The notes beneath the pieces were generated by a model. The model was given only the letters and a program-made list of their open reading frames with translations. It was not told the DNA's origin and did no database searches. A program made the translations under genes and the position numbers. Below are positions 16,627 to 25,702 of a stretch of DNA of 64,000 nucleotides, piece after piece; positions within the stretch are counted from its first letter, which is position 1; the number at the start of each line of letters is the position of its first letter. Source of the stretch: Hyphomicrobiales bacterium (lineage in GTDB: Bacteria; Pseudomonadota; Alphaproteobacteria; Rhizobiales; Beijerinckiaceae); contig JAGXAM010000001.1 in assembly GCA_019075905.1 (NCBI GenBank), forward strand, positions 124,001 to 188,000, read 5' to 3'.

Positions 16627-17916
16627 CTATCCGTGAACGAGAGTGCCGGCAACCCAGGTCTGCTTGACCCTGCCGGTCAGGCGCGCATCGTCAAATGGCG
16701 TGTTGCGGCTGCGCGAATGCAGATCGGCGGCCTGCAACACCCACGGCTCATCAGGATCGAAGCGCACCAGATCAGCCGGGGCCCCCTTGGCGAGGCGACC
16801 CTGCGGCAGGCGCAGGATCTCGGCAGGCCGTAAGCTGAGGGCACGCAACAGGTGAACCAGGGGAAGGTCATCGGCATGGACGAGGCGCAGGGCGACCGCC
16901 AGCAAGGTCTCGACGCCAATCGCGCCGAAGGCCGCCTCGCCGAAAGGCAGACGCTTGGTCTCGACATCCTGCGGGCAATGATCCGAGACGATAATGTCGA
17001 TGATGCCGTCGCGCAGGCCCTGCACCAGGGCGCGGCGCTCCTCCTCGCTGCGCAAGGGCGGTGCGATCTTGAAAAAGGTGCGGTAATCGCCGATGTCGGT
17101 TTCGTTCAGGGCGAGATGGTTGATCGACACCCCGCAGGTGACGGGCAGGCCCCGGGCCTTGGCGTGGGAGATCAGTTCCAGCGAGGCCTTGCACGAGATC
17201 AGGCTGGCATGATAGCGGGCTCCGGTCAGCGCCACGAGGCGCAGGTCACGTTCCAGCATGATGGTCTCGGCGGCGGTGCTGATGCCGGCGAGGCCGAGGC
17301 GGCTGGCGAGTTCGCCCTCGTTCATGACGCCGTCGGCGGCAAGATCAGCGTCCTGCGGCAGATGCATCACCAGCGCGTCAAAATCGCGGGCATAGGTCAT
17401 GGCGCGGCGCATGACCTGGGCATTGCGCAGGGCATGGGCGCCTTGCGAGAAGGCGAGCGCCCCGGCCTCAAGCAACAGGCCGATTTCGGCGATTTCCTCG
17501 CCACGCAAGCCACGTGTCAGGGCGGCGGTTGTCAAGACCCGCACCCTGCCCTTGTCGCGCCCGAGCCGCAGCAGGAAATCCACCATGGCGGCATTATCCA
17601 CCGGCGGATCCGTGTCCGGGGTCGCCACCAGCGTGGTGACGCCGCCGGCCGCCGCAGCCCTGGTGATGCTGGCAATGGTCTCGCGATGTTCAGCACCGGG
17701 TTCACCGACAAAGACGCGGGCGTCGATAAGGCCGGGGGCGAGGCTGTCGCCGGCACAATCAATGATGAGCGCCTCGGCCGGCACCGTGCCAGCCCGCAGG
17801 TGCGGGCCGACATCGACGATCACATCATTGTGAGCCAGCAGGCCGCCGGGCTGGTCAGTGCCCGCCGCGGGGTCAAGCAGGCGGGCATTCAGGAAGGCTA
17901 AAGGGCGATGATCCAT
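16627..17916 (-). CDS. dihydroorotase-like protein lacking the HxH metal motif
   Basis: A 429-residue amidohydrolase-fold protein of the dihydroorotase family. Where active enzymes have HxH after PGLID, this protein reads DARVF (Arg67, Phe69), and the later H-V-S-T region reads LISCKAS. The late Asp-His (VSDHCPQD) is kept. Loss of HxH is typical of non-catalytic PyrC-prime/PyrX proteins, which in other bacteria assemble with aspartate carbamoyltransferase PyrB. That reading is inference. pyrB, usually immediately upstream, is not in this window; a small secreted-protein gene occupies that place. No clear ribosome binding site precedes ATG 17916. Confidence 0.85.
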   Translation of the reverse strand: MDHRPLAFLNARLLDPAAGTDQPGGLLAHNDVIVDVGPHLRAGTVPAEALIIDCAGDSLAPGLIDARVFVGEPGAEHRETIASITRAAAAGGVTTLVATPDTDPPVDNAAMVDFLLRLGRDKGRVRVLTTAALTRGLRGEEIAEIGLLLEAGALAFSQGAHALRNAQVMRRAMTYARDFDALVMHLPQDADLAADGVMNEGELASRLGLAGISTAAETIMLERDLRLVALTGARYHASLISCKASLELISHAKARGLPVTCGVSINHLALNETDIGDYRTFFKIAPPLRSEEERRALVQGLRDGIIDIIVSDHCPQDVETKRLPFGEAAFGAIGVETLLAVALRLVHADDLPLVHLLRALSLRPAEILRLPQGRLAKGAPADLVRFDPDEPWVLQAADLHSRSRNTPFDDARLTGRVKQTWVAGTLVHG

Positions 17917-18105
17917 GGATCAAGGATGTGCCGGATGATGCTGCCGGATGCAAGAGCCGCGATGCCCTGCCGGCCGCAAAAGCCACAATATCACCTTGAT
18001 CTGTTCAGGTGCCATTCAGTCGCCGGGTCCTAGATTGGCGTCATGGTTAAGGGGAGCGATGGGACTTTCATCTTTCCCGAACCAACGAAGTGCAAGGAGC
18101 ACATC

Positions 18106-18588
18106 ATGACCCGTTTTTTGACGACAGATGCACGTAGCGCGCAGCCCGGGGCGAGCAGCGCAAGGTTTGGCAAGAAATTGCTGGCGGGCCTGCTGGTCGC
18201 AGGTCTGATGGTCCCCGCCTTTGCGGGAGCTGCCAGCGCCGCGCCTTTCGGCATAGCCCAGGTGCCGGCCAGCAATGCTGGCATGGTTACCAAAGTCGAC
18301 TGGCACCGCGATCATGACGGTGCCGTGGCAGGTGCCCTGATCGGCCTTGGCATTCTGGGCATTGGTGCTGCGGCGATTGCCGCGCAGCAACAGCAGGACC
18401 AGCCCTATTATTATGCGCCGGCCTATCCGCAGCCCTATTATGCGGCGCCCGCCTATTATGGCGCCCCGGCCTATTACGGGGCACCGCGCTATGAGTATCA
18501 CGATGGCGACCATTGGCGCCATGTCCACTATTACAACCGTGGTCGCGACCCCTATCCCAACCCGCGCGACGAACGCTTCGGCCATTGA
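18106..18588 (+). CDS. secreted Tyr/Pro/Ala-rich protein of unknown function
   Basis: A 160-residue protein. It has an extended N-terminal signal ending near ASAAPFG (hydrophobic core LLAGLLVAGLMVPAFAGA), a Gly/Ala/Ile hydrophobic stretch (GALIGLGILGIGAAAIAA) and then a low-complexity tail of PAYYGAP-like units rich in Tyr, ending in a charged His/Arg/Tyr segment. This resembles the small secreted BA14K-like and glycine-zipper proteins of Rhizobiales but I cannot assign a family. ATG 18106 follows AAGGAG. A strong terminator follows. Confidence 0.75.
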   Translation: MTRFLTTDARSAQPGASSARFGKKLLAGLLVAGLMVPAFAGAASAAPFGIAQVPASNAGMVTKVDWHRDHDGAVAGALIGLGILGIGAAAIAAQQQQDQPYYYAPAYPQPYYAAPAYYGAPAYYGAPRYEYHDGDHWRHVHYYNRGRDPYPNPRDERFGH

Positions 18589-18610
18589 TGACCCAAGACT
18601 GAGAAGCACG

Positions 18611-18640
18611 AAGAGCCCCTCCCCCGGAGGGGCTCTTTCA
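18611..18640 (+). terminator. rho-independent terminator
   Basis: A 12-base-pair stem, AAGAGCCCCTCC with GGAGGGGCTCTT around a CCC loop, then a T-containing tail. It sits 22 bases after the secreted-protein stop and abuts the ruvX stop on the other strand, so it probably serves both convergent genes. Confidence 0.85.
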
Positions 18641-19117
18641 GTTTTGCGGCAGGCAGGCCAGACGATCGAGCGCGCCTTGCAGGATATAGGCGGCGGCGAG
18701 CTTGTCGACGAGTTCGGCACGGCGGGCGCGCGACACATCCTGCTCGATCAGGTCCCGGGTGACGGCGGCGGTCGACAGGCGCTCGTCCCAGGTGGTGACC
18801 GGCAGGTCGATCAATGGCGCGAGATTATGGATGAACCCACGCGTCGCCTGCGCGCGCGGGCCGGAGCTGCCATCCATGTTGAGCGGCATGCCGAACACCA
18901 GCGCCCTGATGTCGTGTCGGCTGATATGCGCCTTCAGATCCTCGACATCGAGGGTGAATTTGCGGCGGCGGATGGTCAGCAAGGGGCTGGCAAGGCGACG
19001 CTCGACATCGGAAATCGCCAGTCCGATGGTCTTTGTGCCAAGATCAAGCCCCATCAGCCGGCCTTTGGCTGGCAGCGTCGCCGCCAGCGTCTCCAGACTT
19101 GTCAGGTGCAGCGCCAT
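18638..19117 (-). CDS. ruvX: RuvX/YqgF family pre-16S rRNA nuclease
   Basis: A 159-residue RNase H-fold nuclease involved in 16S rRNA 5' maturation, also called a putative Holliday junction resolvase. Key acidic motifs are present: GLDLGTKTIGLAISD, VFGMPLNMDGS, TWDERLST and a C-terminal VDKLAAAYILQ. ATG 19117 lies 37 bases after the stop of the giant coiled-coil gene on the same strand. Length is normal. The codon at 18638-18640 is the stop and overlaps the terminator stem. Confidence 0.93.
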   Translation of the reverse strand: MALHLTSLETLAATLPAKGRLMGLDLGTKTIGLAISDVERRLASPLLTIRRRKFTLDVEDLKAHISRHDIRALVFGMPLNMDGSSGPRAQATRGFIHNLAPLIDLPVTTWDERLSTAAVTRDLIEQDVSRARRAELVDKLAAAYILQGALDRLACLPQN

Positions 19118-19154
19118 GGCCCCCTGCCCGGCGCGGCGTGATCGGGGCGCTGCC

Positions 19155-22100
19155 TCAGTTGAAGCGCCCCGAGGCATGCGCCAGCATGAAATAGATCTTG
19201 GCCGCATCGGAAGCGAGCAAGGTCTGCGCATTCTGGCCCGTGGCATCGCTGCGGTTGGCATGGGCAAGGCGCGTCTCGAAATCCGCAACATACTGGCGCA
19301 CGGCCGTGGCAAAGGCCGGGTCATTGCCATAGCGCCTGGCAATATCATTGAAGCGCTCACGCCCTTCGGCGGTGTAAATCGCCAGGGACAGGGCATTGCG
19401 CTCGCCACGGCTGTGGGCGGCGATGGCCTGATACATGGCCTGCTGGTTGACCAGCCGGGCAATGTTCACGGACAGCGCTTCGAGGCTCTGGCCCGGGGCC
19501 TCGGCGTCATCACGGGCGGCGCGGGCAAGAATGTCTGCCCAGGGCTCGGAAGCGCGGGTGCCGCGCAGGGGCGGCAGCGATGCGGCGCCAGTGGCCGCCG
19601 GAGCCGGCCTGGTGGCAAGGTCAGTCGCTTCCATGGCCTGGCGCACGGCCTCAAGACCGGCAAAATCCACCGGCCTTTTGGTCGCGACCGGATGGGGCGC
19701 AGGTGCCGGGGCTGGGGCGATCTGCGGCGGGGCCACCACGGCCGGGGCCGGTGCAGCAACCTGCGGCGCCATGGTCGCGGGGGCGATGACATTCATGCCG
19801 CGCCCGGATTTGACGACCATATCGCTGAGCTCGTTAAGGGCCTTGATGTGATCGCTGACCACCTGGCGCATGGCGTTGGCCTGCGCGCTGGCTTCCTGCG
19901 GGATGAGCTTGATGCCACCCGCCAGTTCGCTGCGGGTCTCCTCCAGCTCACGGGCGATCTGGCCGGACATGTCGCGCAATTGCGCCACGGTCTCGTTGAA
20001 ACGGGTCACGACATTGTTCAGGACCTCGCCGACCTCGCGGCGGGCCTTGTCACCGGCCTCGCGCAGGGCGTCGGCCTGGCGCTCCTGCTCGCCCGACGAC
20101 AATTTGCGCAATTCGCTGAACTGCTGGTGCAGGTTGGCCTGGCCAGCCTCTGCCGATTGCACCAGATAATCGCCGATCTCGCGGGCGCGGTCCTCGGCTT
20201 GCGCGAAGGAGGCGTCGATGCGCTGGGCAAAGCTCTGGGTCATCGAGTCGAAATCTGCCGCGCGGGCGTTGATGTCGGTGAGCAAGGCTTCCAGACTTGC
20301 GCGCCGTTGCGACAGGGTGGCATCCGAGCTCGATTGCACCTGCAGCAAGGCTGCAGCGCTGGTGGCCAGCGCCCGCGCATGGCCATCGAGCCGTGACGCC
20401 AGGGCATGGCCATCGTTGAGCGTGGTCGTCGCGGTTTCATTGAGGGCATTGACCTGCTCGGAGACGCCGCCCATGGCCTGGGCAAAGTCCTTCATGCGTC
20501 CCGAAAGCGCGCCTTCGAGCGACGAGAGGTTGTAATTGGCATTATTGACCAGCGTCGACAGCGCCTGATGCGCCGCATCTAGGCGGGCCAGCACGCCGCC
20601 AAGCTCGCCACTCAGCCGGTCGCCAAGCGTGGCGAGCGAGGTGATGGAACTGTTGGTGCCGCCGTCGATCACCTCGCCCAGGGCATGGGTCGATTGATCA
20701 ATGGCTGCGGTCATTTCGACCTGCTTGCGGTTGAGATGCTGGATGATGGTGGCGCCGCGATTGTCAATGGCGTGGCCGACCATTTCGCTGACCTCGGCGA
20801 GGTTGCGATTGATGTCATAACCGCGCGCCGACAGCGTATCGATGACCAGTTTGCCTTTGACGTCAAAAAGATCCTGCAATTCGCCGAGGCGCCCTTCGAG
20901 CAGTTCGCCAAGCGCCCGGCCGCTGTCCCCAAGCGAGGCATGCACGCTGCCGAGGCGGGTGATAAGCGTCGAATCAATGTCATTGAGGCGCGCCACCAGC
21001 GTGGCGCCCAGCTCCTGGGCCCGCTGGCTCAGGGTGGAATCGAGGGCCTGATTGGCTTCATCCAGCACCCGCTGGTTGACTTCAGTGCCTGCCGCCAGCG
21101 TGCGCGCCAGGGTCTGGGTGCGCTGTTCCAGCACATTGTCGAGATCAGCACCGCGCGCCGCGAAGGACTGATCGATCAAGGCGCGGTGATTGCTGAACAT
21201 TTGCGCAGCCTGGTCAAGGGCGGCGGCATGCGAGGCCTCAGTCCCGGCCAGCGCATGGGACAGGCGCTGGTGGAAATCATCGGCATGGGCGCTGAAAGTC
21301 TGGTCGATCAGGCTGCGGTGCTCACTCATCGCCCTAGTGGCTGAATCGAGCGCGGCAATTGTCGAGGTGCCGGTCGAATCCAGCACATTGGCCAGTTGCG
21401 TGCGCTGGTTTTCAACCTCGGCATTGAGACGCACCGAATGCTCGCTGAGCAGCGCGCTGATTTCGGCGGTGCGGGTTGACAGCATGTCGGTGAGCGCACC
21501 CGTCTGCGTTGCCAGATTCTGGTTGACCTGAACCAGCGGGGTCACGACGTTGCTTTCGAGGCGATCGACATGGCCGGAAAGGGCGGCGCCGAGCGCCTCG
21601 GCACGGTTGGCCATGCCGATGTTGATCTCATTGGTGCGATCATCGAGCAAGGCAGAGACCGCTTGCATGCGATCATTCAGTTGATCGCCGATGGCCACCA
21701 GCTTGTCATCGAGCACGCGGGCAATCTCGCCGCTGCCGTCGCTGAGATTGCGGGCAACATCGATAGCGCGCTGGCGCAAGGCATCATTGAGCTCACTGGT
21801 GCGGGCCTGCAACCCGGTATCGATGCGGGTGGCGATCTGGTCGAAGGCGGCGCGCAGTGCTTCGCCGCGGGCATCGCTGTCGGAGGTGAGGGCCGACAAT
21901 CTCGCCTGCATTGACTGGGCGGAGGCCTCGGTGCGCTGCAGCAGGTGCGAATCGAGTTCCTCGGCCTTGGTGCCAATGATCGATTCGAGGTCACCAAGCC
22001 TTGCATCGATGGTTGCGGTCAGGCGGTCGACCTGGGCGTCGATCCGCTGGGCGACACCGGTATCAGAGTGGCTGATCGTGTCCTCAAACACCGAGAGACG

Positions 22101-24899
22101 GGTGGCGATGGTGTCGTTGACGCGATCGCCATGCATGCCGATGGCGGCCACGGCATCGGCGGCGGTGGCGGCAAACTCGTCGGTGACGCCGCGCAGCGCC
22201 GTGGAAATACGGCTGGTAGCGTCCTGCGCCGTGGCAAGGGCATCATCATGCGAGGTCGTGAGACCGGCCAGCAAATTGGCGCGGGCGGTTTCGGCGGCAT
22301 CGGCAAAATCGCGATGGAAGGCGTCATGGCTGGCAGCGACGCCAAGCGTCAGTGCCTCGGCCTGCGCCGTAAATCTCTGATCATGATCACGAATCAGGTC
22401 GTCGAGCGCGGTTACGCGGTCGGCGGCATTGCGGTTGAACTCATCGTGCAGCGCGGCGATGCCGCTCTGCAGTGCGGCGTGGTTATTGGCGATCTCATGA
22501 CGATGCTCGGCGCTCTGGCTGGCAAAGCTGTCACTGAAAGCCTCGGCCTGGGCGTTCTGACTTTCGAGTGCGCGGGCAAAATGATCGTGCAGGGTCGAGG
22601 CATGTTGCTCGGCCAGCGCTGTCAAGTGCTGGTGATGGGCCACAAAACCCTCTTCGATAGCGGCATTGCTGGCAGCAAGACCGGCCAGATGCGCATCGAC
22701 ATTGGTGGCAAAGCGCGCCTCGAAGGCGTCGGTCTCGCCCTTCTGGGCGTCGAGCGCGCGGGCAAACTGCTCGTTGAGGCTGGCGCCATGCTGCTCGGCA
22801 AGGGTTGCCAGTTGCTGGCGATGGGCCGCGAGGCCCTCTTCCAGCGCCGCACTTCCGGCGGCAAGTTCACCCAGATGCGCTTCGGCCTGGCGGGCGAAAT
22901 TCTGGTTGAACATGTCGGCCTGCACGGCAAAACCGGTCAGGGACTGCGCGGAAATATCGTTGAGATGGCCGCTGATGGTCGCGGCATGGTCAGCAAAATT
23001 GGCGGCGTGCTGGTCGGTCAGCTCGCGCAGGGCCTGCGTCGTCGTCGTTGCCGTGGTGGTGAATTGCTCGTGATAGCGGGCGAGGTGCTCCTGAAGCTCC
23101 TGGTTGCGCGCGGCGATCTCGGCGCGATGGGCCCCGGCCTCCTCGCTGAACTGGCCATTGAAGGCATTGAAGCTGCGGTTGATATCGTCGATGGCGCCAT
23201 TCGCAAAGGAGCCGAAATGCGTCTGCAGGGCGTCGGACTGCTCCTGCATGGCCTGGATGGTCTGGGTCGAGGATTCAACGAGCGCGCCGGTGACGCGCGC
23301 GGCGTGATCGTCAAGCTTCCGCGTGACATATTCGGAATGAGCATCGAGCGCCTGATCGAGCACCTGGCTGGCGGAGTCGAAAATCCTACCGGCTGCGGCG
23401 GTGTGGCCGTCGAGGGAGGCGGCCATTTCGGTGCCGGAAGCCACGAGCTGGTTCTGCATCTGGCTGTGGAAATTCTGGAGATTGCTGTCCAACAGGCGGG
23501 TGTGCTGGTCGAGCATGGCACCCAGCGCCTGCTGCGATTGATCGAGATTCTGGCGCGCTGCCTCGCTGTGGCGGGCAATATCTGCAGAAATGCGGGTGCC
23601 GGCTTCGGCCAGCTCCGCCCCCAATGCCGAACCGCGGACATTGACGGTCTCGTGCATCCTGTCGCCGATTTCGGCAACGCGGGCGACGAGATTGTCACCA
23701 CTGCTGGAAATGTTGTTGGCGATCTGCTCACCGGTATGATCGAGCCGGTCGATCACCTCATTGCCGCGCATGCCGAGATCGACGATCAGCGCCTTGCCGG
23801 TGCTATTGAGGCGGGCATCGATTTCGTCGATTTCGGTGGCGAGCGCCTGGGAGACCTGCGACGAGGCATTGGCGAGGTGGGTGCTGACGTCAGCGCCGGT
23901 GCGCGAAAGATTGGCGACAATATTATCGCTGTGGTCGGAGAGTTGCCTGACCAGCAGTTCACCGGCCGAACCCAGCGTGATGGCGATTTCCTCACCCTTG
24001 GCGCCAAGGGCACGGGCGACGCGCGAACCGGCGGCATCGACGCTTTCAACGATACGCGTCGACACATCGGCGAGATCGCCGGTGAGCGAATCATGGGCAG
24101 TGCTGATGGCGCCGCGCATCTGCTCGGCGCTGGCGACAAGCGCCTCGCGCTCGCTGACCATGGCTTCCACCAGCGCACGCACCCGGCGCTCGTTGTCGCC
24201 GAAGGAACGTTCGAGATTGCTGATTTCCGAATGCACCAGGGTTTCAAGCTCGCTGGCGCGGGCGAGCGCCCGCTCGATGCCGTCACCCATGGAAGCGACT
24301 TCGCGGCGGATGGCCTGGCTCAGGCTGATGACCTGCTCGCTGGCGAGACTTTCCGGCTCGGCAAGGCGCAGAGCGACCTGCGTCATCGAGCGGGTGGTCA
24401 GCCGCAATTCGCGCACGCGCACCATGAGGGCGGCGACCACGAAAGCCACCAGCACCGGCCCGACCAGAGCCGCGACCAGAAAGCCGCTGCGAGCGGCATC
24501 GAAGGGCACCAGCAGATCATTGTGGCTCGTGGCATAAAAGCCGCAGAGACCTGCCCAGGCGAGCGAGGCCGCCAGGGCGAGGCCATAGGGCCAGCGGCTG
24601 GCGCGCACTTCCATGGTCTTGAGGATTTGCCCGGCGGTGCGGCGATCATCATTGACCGGCGAACTGCGCGGCGTTGCCGTCTTGGCAGTGTCGGCCTCGG
24701 CCGGCTGCGGTTGCACGGGTTGAAAACTCAGGGACGAGCGCCCCGCGCCGGGGCGCCCCAGGACGGCGTCGGCGACGTCCGGCAATTTCGGCACGGATGG
24801 GGCGGTGGCGTCGCCCGTGCTGCCATCGGTGAGGTTCAATGCCGTCTCCAGGGCAGACAGGGCTGCCGGATCCGCTGCGGATGATTTCAACTGCGCCAT
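19155..24899 (-). CDS. giant membrane-anchored coiled-coil protein, growth pole ring (GPR/RgsE)-like
   Basis: At 1914 residues this is the largest gene here. Visible order: a disordered N-terminus (1-100), two membrane helices (about 104-123 and 139-162), then about 1500 residues of Ala/Asp/Glu/His-rich helical repeats with apolipoprotein-like periodicity, a Pro/Ala-rich linker (about 1700-1740) and a C-terminal globular domain (about 1743-1914, AEGRERFNDIARRYG). Size and layout match the Growth Pole Ring protein of Agrobacterium and RgsE of Sinorhizobium, which form a ring at the growing pole; this assignment rests on architecture. Neighbouring Hpt and ferredoxin genes strengthen a Hyphomicrobiales origin. 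A GAGG site precedes ATG 24899. Confidence 0.7.
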   Translation of the reverse strand: MAQLKSSAADPAALSALETALNLTDGSTGDATAPSVPKLPDVADAVLGRPGAGRSSLSFQPVQPQPAEADTAKTATPRSSPVNDDRRTAGQILKTMEVRASRWPYGLALAASLAWAGLCGFYATSHNDLLVPFDAARSGFLVAALVGPVLVAFVVAALMVRVRELRLTTRSMTQVALRLAEPESLASEQVISLSQAIRREVASMGDGIERALARASELETLVHSEISNLERSFGDNERRVRALVEAMVSEREALVASAEQMRGAISTAHDSLTGDLADVSTRIVESVDAAGSRVARALGAKGEEIAITLGSAGELLVRQLSDHSDNIVANLSRTGADVSTHLANASSQVSQALATEIDEIDARLNSTGKALIVDLGMRGNEVIDRLDHTGEQIANNISSSGDNLVARVAEIGDRMHETVNVRGSALGAELAEAGTRISADIARHSEAARQNLDQSQQALGAMLDQHTRLLDSNLQNFHSQMQNQLVASGTEMAASLDGHTAAAGRIFDSASQVLDQALDAHSEYVTRKLDDHAARVTGALVESSTQTIQAMQEQSDALQTHFGSFANGAIDDINRSFNAFNGQFSEEAGAHRAEIAARNQELQEHLARYHEQFTTTATTTTQALRELTDQHAANFADHAATISGHLNDISAQSLTGFAVQADMFNQNFARQAEAHLGELAAGSAALEEGLAAHRQQLATLAEQHGASLNEQFARALDAQKGETDAFEARFATNVDAHLAGLAASNAAIEEGFVAHHQHLTALAEQHASTLHDHFARALESQNAQAEAFSDSFASQSAEHRHEIANNHAALQSGIAALHDEFNRNAADRVTALDDLIRDHDQRFTAQAEALTLGVAASHDAFHRDFADAAETARANLLAGLTTSHDDALATAQDATSRISTALRGVTDEFAATAADAVAAIGMHGDRVNDTIATRLSVFEDTISHSDTGVAQRIDAQVDRLTATIDARLGDLESIIGTKAEELDSHLLQRTEASAQSMQARLSALTSDSDARGEALRAAFDQIATRIDTGLQARTSELNDALRQRAIDVARNLSDGSGEIARVLDDKLVAIGDQLNDRMQAVSALLDDRTNEINIGMANRAEALGAALSGHVDRLESNVVTPLVQVNQNLATQTGALTDMLSTRTAEISALLSEHSVRLNAEVENQRTQLANVLDSTGTSTIAALDSATRAMSEHRSLIDQTFSAHADDFHQRLSHALAGTEASHAAALDQAAQMFSNHRALIDQSFAARGADLDNVLEQRTQTLARTLAAGTEVNQRVLDEANQALDSTLSQRAQELGATLVARLNDIDSTLITRLGSVHASLGDSGRALGELLEGRLGELQDLFDVKGKLVIDTLSARGYDINRNLAEVSEMVGHAIDNRGATIIQHLNRKQVEMTAAIDQSTHALGEVIDGGTNSSITSLATLGDRLSGELGGVLARLDAAHQALSTLVNNANYNLSSLEGALSGRMKDFAQAMGGVSEQVNALNETATTTLNDGHALASRLDGHARALATSAAALLQVQSSSDATLSQRRASLEALLTDINARAADFDSMTQSFAQRIDASFAQAEDRAREIGDYLVQSAEAGQANLHQQFSELRKLSSGEQERQADALREAGDKARREVGEVLNNVVTRFNETVAQLRDMSGQIARELEETRSELAGGIKLIPQEASAQANAMRQVVSDHIKALNELSDMVVKSGRGMNVIAPATMAPQVAAPAPAVVAPPQIAPAPAPAPHPVATKRPVDFAGLEAVRQAMEATDLATRPAPAATGAASLPPLRGTRASEPWADILARAARDDAEAPGQSLEALSVNIARLVNQQAMYQAIAAHSRGERNALSLAIYTAEGRERFNDIARRYGNDPAFATAVRQYVADFETRLAHANRSDATGQNAQTLLASDAAKIYFMLAHASGRFN
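22571..22942 (-). repeat. tandem 62-residue (186-bp) repeat inside the giant coiled-coil gene
   Basis: Two adjacent units, 22571-22756 and 22757-22942, encode matching segments around AEQHGASLNEQFARAL and AEQHASTLHDHFARAL, offset by exactly 186 bases. They cover roughly residues 653-776. DNA divergence is moderate, so the duplication is not recent. Confidence 0.75.
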
Positions 24900-25010
24900 A
24901 ATCGGGCCTCACAAGGAGCTCAAAAACATGAGTTCCAAACACGTTTCACAAGAGACTATGCCATGGTCCATCTGCGCGTGCAGCATGACCCTGGCCGAAA
25001 TCCCAACTCA

Positions 25011-25025
25011 TTAACCGATATTTAC
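25011..25025. promoter_or_regulatory. CtrA-like box (TTAA-N7-TTAC)
   Basis: The sequence TTAA, seven bases, TTAC lies in the 278-base divergent region between the giant coiled-coil gene and the Hpt gene. It differs at one position from the CtrA consensus TTAA-N7-TTAA used in alphaproteobacterial cell-cycle control. A GTTAAC element follows at about 25081. Position is suitable for regulating either gene; binding is untested inference. Confidence 0.35.
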
Positions 25026-25177
25026 CATACATGGGCAGCGATATTTAGGGAACGGGACATTTCAGAAGAAATCAAACGTCGTTAACGAGCGCGGCCCCTG
25101 CCCGGGATCCGTCAAGCAAACGCTTTCTAAAGAAGCCTGTGCCATTGCTGGGCAGGTTGATGTTACGGGATCCTTTC

Positions 25178-25555
25178 ATGAACGCCTCAATGCTGCAACC
25201 GGCTGCACAAGTGCAACCGCCCTTCGATCTGGTTTTGCTGTCGCGCCAAACCGCCGGTGATGACGCGCTTGAGCGTGAATTGCTGGCCATGTTTGGGACG
25301 CAGGCGGCAGAAATTCTGGCGCGTCTCGACGCCGCGCGCCAGCTTGCCGCACCCCGGATTCAGGCCGAACTGGCGCATCGCCTGCGCGGTTCGGCGCTGG
25401 CCGTCTGCGCGCTCGAAGTTGCCAGCCAGGCCGGCCAGCTGGAATCAGCCCTGCTGAAAGGCTGCGGCGCTGCGCAAGCTTCCAAGCATTTTGAGGCGCT
25501 TGCGGCGGCTGTGGCGCGGGCGGAAACAAGTCTGGCGAGCCTGCTGGCCGCCTGA
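25178..25555 (+). CDS. Hpt domain phosphotransfer protein
   Basis: A 125-residue stand-alone histidine phosphotransfer protein. The motif AHRLRGSALAV supplies the phospho-accepting His67 followed by the expected basic-Gly-Ser pattern, within a predicted four-helix bundle. The segment FDLVLLSRQTAGDDALERELLAMF is typical of the rhizobial orphan Hpt next to the growth-pole-ring-like gene. The partner kinase is unknown. ATG 25178 is chosen over an upstream codon at 25139 because GGGA precedes it and the Hpt fold starts soon after. Divergent from the giant gene across a region with a CtrA-like box. Confidence 0.82.
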   Translation: MNASMLQPAAQVQPPFDLVLLSRQTAGDDALERELLAMFGTQAAEILARLDAARQLAAPRIQAELAHRLRGSALAVCALEVASQAGQLESALLKGCGAAQASKHFEALAAAVARAETSLASLLAA

Positions 25556-25702
25556 TCGCCGCTTCAGGGGCAGCCACAGCACCTTTTGTTCTATGACCGG
25601 CGCGGTCTGCGCCCGGGTGCGGCACCATCTCGCCAAGCTGCGGGAAATTAGCTAAAGCCGGGCTATCGAAATTCCCGCCCCATCCTGAGAGGCAGCTCTG
25701 CT

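Noticed and set aside
18410-18500. Repetitive stretch in the Tyr-rich gene considered as a CRISPR-like or satellite repeat
   Set aside because: The periodicity follows in-frame PAYYGAP codons within a gene having a signal peptide and ribosome binding site, with no spacer-repeat structure.
21945-24884. 979-codon open frame on the plus strand opposite the giant coiled-coil gene
   Set aside because: It is fully antisense to a coherent membrane-anchored repeat protein. High GC and Ala/Asp/Glu codon bias keep the opposite frame free of stops; its product has no plausible domain order.
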